Part shown: piece after piece, positions 7,135 through 9,104 of the stretch | Position numbering within the stretch: position 1 is the first letter of the stretch | Layout: each line of letters starts with the position of its first letter | Assembly (NCBI GenBank): GCA_028872975.1 | Contig: JAGWNV010000083.1 | Coordinates: 1-9,104, forward strand | Direction: 5' to 3' | Source: Acidobacteriota bacterium | GTDB taxonomy: Bacteria; Actinomycetota; Acidimicrobiia; Acidimicrobiales; UBA8190 | DNA length: 9,104 nt | Notes under the pieces: generated by a model | The model's database searches: none | What the model saw: only the letters and a program-made list of their open reading frames with translations | What the model was told of the DNA's origin: nothing | Position numbers and translations under genes: made by a program

Positions 7135-7149
7135 CGGGTGTCCTTCCGC

Positions 7150-7806
7150 CTAGGACATCTCGTAGCGGATCGCCGTCGTCCCTACCGTGATCTCGTCCCC
7201 GTCGGCCAGGACCCGCTCCCGCACCGGCACCCCGTTCACCCTGGTGCCGTTGGTGGACTGGAGGTCCACCACCACGACGTCGGTGCCCTGGCGCCGGACC
7301 TCGGCGTGGCGTCTGCTCACGTTGGGGTCGCTCACCACGACCCCGCACTCTGGGAGCCGCCCGATGCTCACCGGCTCGGCGCCGATCGTGATCCTGGTGC
7401 CGTCGGCGAGGGCCAGGGAGCCGGCCGGGAGACCCTCGGGGCCCTCCACCACCTCGGCCTCCACCGTGAACCGGCCGGCCTTGAGGCCCTCGTCGAGGTG
7501 GATCTCCACCTCGACGGGCCCGACGAAGTTGTACCCCTCGGTGCGGGCGTGCTCCCGGGCGGCGTCGCCGAGCTCCCGGGCCAGGACGTCGACGAAGCTC
7601 CGGAACCGCTCGGCGTCCTCGGCCGACAGGGTGACCACGAAGAAATTGGGGGCGATCAGGCCGCGGACGCCGACCCGCCGGAGGAGGTCCATCTCGCGGG
7701 TGAGGCGGCGGCCGATCTCCACTGGTTGGAGACCGCCCCGCAGGCCCTTGGAGAAGGCACCCTCGACGAGGCGCTCCAGGCGCTGCTCGACTTGCCGGAG
7801 TCCCAT
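7150..7806 (-). CDS. fhaA: FHA-domain protein FhaA with N-terminal DUF3662 domain
   Basis: A 218-residue cytoplasmic protein. Residues 1 to about 118 (MGLRQVEQRLERLVEGAF, GLQPVEIGRRLTREMD, APNFFVVTLS) match the DUF3662 domain that opens FhaA proteins. A C-terminal FHA domain (about 128-216) has Gly149-Arg150 in VSIGR, Ser164 and His167 in NVSRRHAEV, Asn186 in STNGT and Asn191. FhaA binds phosphothreonine on PknB substrates and partners such as MviN in wall assembly. The mycobacterial protein is about 527 residues because of a long disordered linker, which is virtually missing here (about 10 residues between domains). ATG at 7806 has no Shine-Dalgarno, and TAGGCT lies upstream. It is the first gene of the fhaA-fhaB-pstP unit and diverges from tRNA-Leu, as in mycobacteria. 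Confidence 0.93.
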   Translation of the reverse strand: MGLRQVEQRLERLVEGAFSKGLRGGLQPVEIGRRLTREMDLLRRVGVRGLIAPNFFVVTLSAEDAERFRSFVDVLARELGDAAREHARTEGYNFVGPVEVEIHLDEGLKAGRFTVEAEVVEGPEGLPAGSLALADGTRITIGAEPVSIGRLPECGVVVSDPNVSRRHAEVRRQGTDVVVVDLQSTNGTRVNGVPVRERVLADGDEITVGTTAIRYEMS

Positions 7807-7817
7807 GGTGGGGCCAG

Positions 7818-7823
7818 AGCCTA
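7818..7823 (-). promoter_or_regulatory. Candidate -10 element of the fhaA-fhaB-pstP operon
   Basis: TAGGCT within GATAGGCTCTGGCC (minus strand) has its last T eleven bases before the fhaA ATG. It fits TAnnnT and nearly repeats the sequence before pknB. It would give a leader of about 5 nt. No clear -35 is seen. Confidence 0.4.
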
Positions 7824-7991
7824 TCGGTGCCCCGTGAGGGGTCGGGGGTGGGGGTGGGCCGGCCGGGGACGCGTGGGAGTCTCCGACCAGGAGGAACGTC
7901 GGGGGACTCGTCTGCCTGCCGAGCCGCCGGTCGGGCGCGTGGAAGTCACGGCTCCTGCCCTACCCCGTCCGGGCCTCCGTCAGGCCTCAGG

Positions 7992-7997
7992 TAGTGT
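7992..7997 (+). promoter_or_regulatory. Candidate -10 element of tRNA-Leu
   Basis: TAGTGT fits TAnnnT and ends 14 bases before the mature tRNA 5' end, which would give a leader of about 8 nt for RNase P to remove. No convincing -35 lies 16-18 bp upstream. The rest of the 205-bp fhaA-tRNA gap shows no gene. Confidence 0.35.
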
Positions 7998-8011
7998 CGG
8001 CCCGGTCACTC

Positions 8012-8095
<84 letters not shown>

Positions 8096-8102
8096 CCCGA
8101 TT

Positions 8103-8128
8103 GACCAGGGCTTTCTGGTTTCGCTTCG
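8103..8128 (+). terminator. Possible tRNA-Leu terminator
   Basis: ACCAG (8104-8108) pairs with CTGGT (8115-8119), extendable inward by one G-U pair around a GCTT loop. It is followed by TTTCGCTT. Its position 8 nt after the tRNA suits a rho-independent terminator, but the stem is short and the T tract interrupted. It may alternatively be part of an attachment site. Confidence 0.4.
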
Positions 8129-8155
8129 CAGCCGGCGGTGACGCTGACGCCCGGA

Positions 8156-8175
8156 TGCTCACGGATTTGCTCACG
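8156..8175. repeat. Direct repeat pair near the tRNA/recombinase junction
   Basis: TGCTCACG occurs at 8156-8163 and 8168-8175, 12 bp apart start to start. It lies in the 153-bp gap between the tRNA-Leu 3' end and the recombinase stop, where arm-type recombinase or excisionase sites often sit. Nothing coding is convincing in this gap. Confidence 0.5.
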
Positions 8176-8248
8176 CACTGCCCGGCTCGCCCGCCCACCA
8201 CCCGGTACGGCGGAACACGCGCCACGAGGGACGGCTGACGCAACGTCC

Positions 8249-9104
8249 TCAGGGCGTGGCCACCACCACGGCTCCGGAGATGGTCGGCCCAGGCACCGTT
8301 GCGCCGCGCTCCCGTAGGGCGGCCACGTAGTCGACGACCGCCTGTCCGATCTCCTGTTCCACTTCTTGGCGACTGGCGGCCGCTACGGCGCAGCCTGGCA
8401 GGTCGGGAACACAGGCTGACCACCGGTCTCCGCTGCCCTCGATCAGGGCCACGTACTCCGACTCCGTCGTCTCCACCCTTGTGGTCCGACTGGGACGCCG
8501 TTTCTTTCCGGCGCTGGCGTCCCCGGGATCCTGGCTCCCTCCGGATGAGCTTCCCGACTCGGCGCCGAAGACCAGCCCGGCGACTCGCTCCGCCGCATCT
8601 CGGTCGAACTCCGGCAGGACGTGTTGATAGGTGTCGGTGGTCATGGTGGTCGTGCTGTGACCCAGGCGGTCGGCCACCACCTTGGAGGGAACACCCGCCG
8701 CCAAGGCCAACGTGGCGTGGAGGTGCCGAAGGTCGTGGAGCCGCATCGGCGGTAGCCCCGACTCGCGGACCCGCCTGGAGAACCGCCGGGAGACGAACTC
8801 CGGATGGAGGGGTGTGCCATCGGGGTGGGCGAACACGAGATCGTCGCTGTGGGGAGTGAGACCCAAGAACTGCCGCTCCTCGGCTTGACCTTGCCGTAGA
8901 CCACCGAGAACTCCGACGAGGTGGGAATCGAGCCCTATGACTCTGCGCCCTCTGTTGGTCTTCGGCTCCCCGAAGGTGAGGCCGTGCCCAATTGGCACGA
9001 GACTGCGATGGATCGCCGCAGCCCGCCGACGCAGGTCGAGGTCACACCACCGCAGGGCGAGAGCCTCGCCTCGACGCACGCCCGTGAGCACGTAGAAGAG
9101 CCAG
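8249..9104 (-). CDS. Tyrosine recombinase (integrase) fused to HicB-like antitoxin domain, 5' end beyond window
   Basis: The visible reading frame enters at 9104 (WLFYVLTGVRRGEA) and ends in TGA at 8249. Counting from the GTG codon at 9091 as residue 1, the catalytic domain has Arg6 in TGVRRGE, Lys44 in PKTNRGRR, His119/Arg122 in LHDLRH, His145 in LGHS and nucleophile Tyr155 in DTYQHV: the full tyrosine-recombinase set. The recombinase fold ends near residue 175. A polar Ser/Gly/Lys/Arg linker (about 176-209) follows, then residues 211-268 with SEYVALIEG, WSACVPDLPGCAV and EVEQEIGQAVVDYVAALRERG, which match the HicB antitoxin fold. No HicB C-terminal DNA-binding domain follows. A GTG at 8476 could start a separate HicB-like protein but lacks a Shine-Dalgarno. 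The N-terminal arm/core-binding region lies outside the window. It is adjacent to tRNA-Leu and so probably mediates integration there. Confidence 0.92.
   Translation of the reverse strand, partial: WLFYVLTGVRRGEALALRWCDLDLRRRAAAIHRSLVPIGHGLTFGEPKTNRGRRVIGLDSHLVGVLGGLRQGQAEERQFLGLTPHSDDLVFAHPDGTPLHPEFVSRRFSRRVRESGLPPMRLHDLRHLHATLALAAGVPSKVVADRLGHSTTTMTTDTYQHVLPEFDRDAAERVAGLVFGAESGSSSGGSQDPGDASAGKKRRPSRTTRVETTESEYVALIEGSGDRWSACVPDLPGCAVAAASRQEVEQEIGQAVVDYVAALRERGATVPGPTISGAVVVATP

Noticed and set aside
8096..8248. Possible hicA toxin gene next to the HicB-like domain
   Set aside because: The gap is too short and has no frame with HicA-like features; any toxin partner must be elsewhere.

Overview
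This is a GC-rich actinobacterial chromosomal segment. It carries the cell-wall and division signalling locus found near the replication origin in mycobacteria and relatives: crgA, trpG/pabA, pknB, pstP, fhaB, fhaA, then a divergent tRNA-Leu. Gene order and strand match the Mycobacterium tuberculosis locus, but Rv0012, pknA, pbpA and rodA equivalents are absent. The very high GC, leaderless-looking promoters and this reduced cluster suggest a deep actinobacterial lineage, perhaps Acidimicrobiia. That placement is inference.

Left part (1-2540): a PaaI-type hotdog thioesterase (-) and a thiolase (+) diverge from a shared region. That region holds a TetR-type inverted repeat and a strong GC hairpin next to the thiolase ribosome binding site. 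The thiolase converges on a VOC-family gene (-), and the two stop codons overlap in one CTAG. The VOC gene follows crgA (-) by 11 bp.

Middle (2540-7830): a compact divergent promoter separates crgA from the glutamine amidotransferase trpG/pabA (+). trpG/pabA converges on pknB (-), a membrane Ser/Thr kinase with four extracellular PASTA domains. Upstream of pknB on the same strand is the unit fhaA-fhaB-pstP, encoding two FHA phosphothreonine readers and a membrane PP2C phosphatase. Kinase, phosphatase and readers together form a peptidoglycan-sensing phosphorylation circuit, and CrgA is a divisome membrane protein that fits the same theme. trpG, pknB and fhaA lack Shine-Dalgarno sequences and instead have a TAGSCT hexamer 6-11 nt before the start codon, which suggests leaderless or nearly leaderless mRNAs.

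Right part (7830-9104): an intact tRNA-Leu(CAG) is followed by a short intergenic stretch with a possible terminator and short direct repeats, then a tyrosine recombinase gene (-) that runs off the window. This looks like one end of an element integrated at the tRNA-Leu 3' end. The standout feature is that the recombinase continues in frame, through a hydrophilic linker, into a HicB-antitoxin-like domain. I see no HicA toxin gene in the window. This integrase-HicB fusion is the best candidate for something new here.
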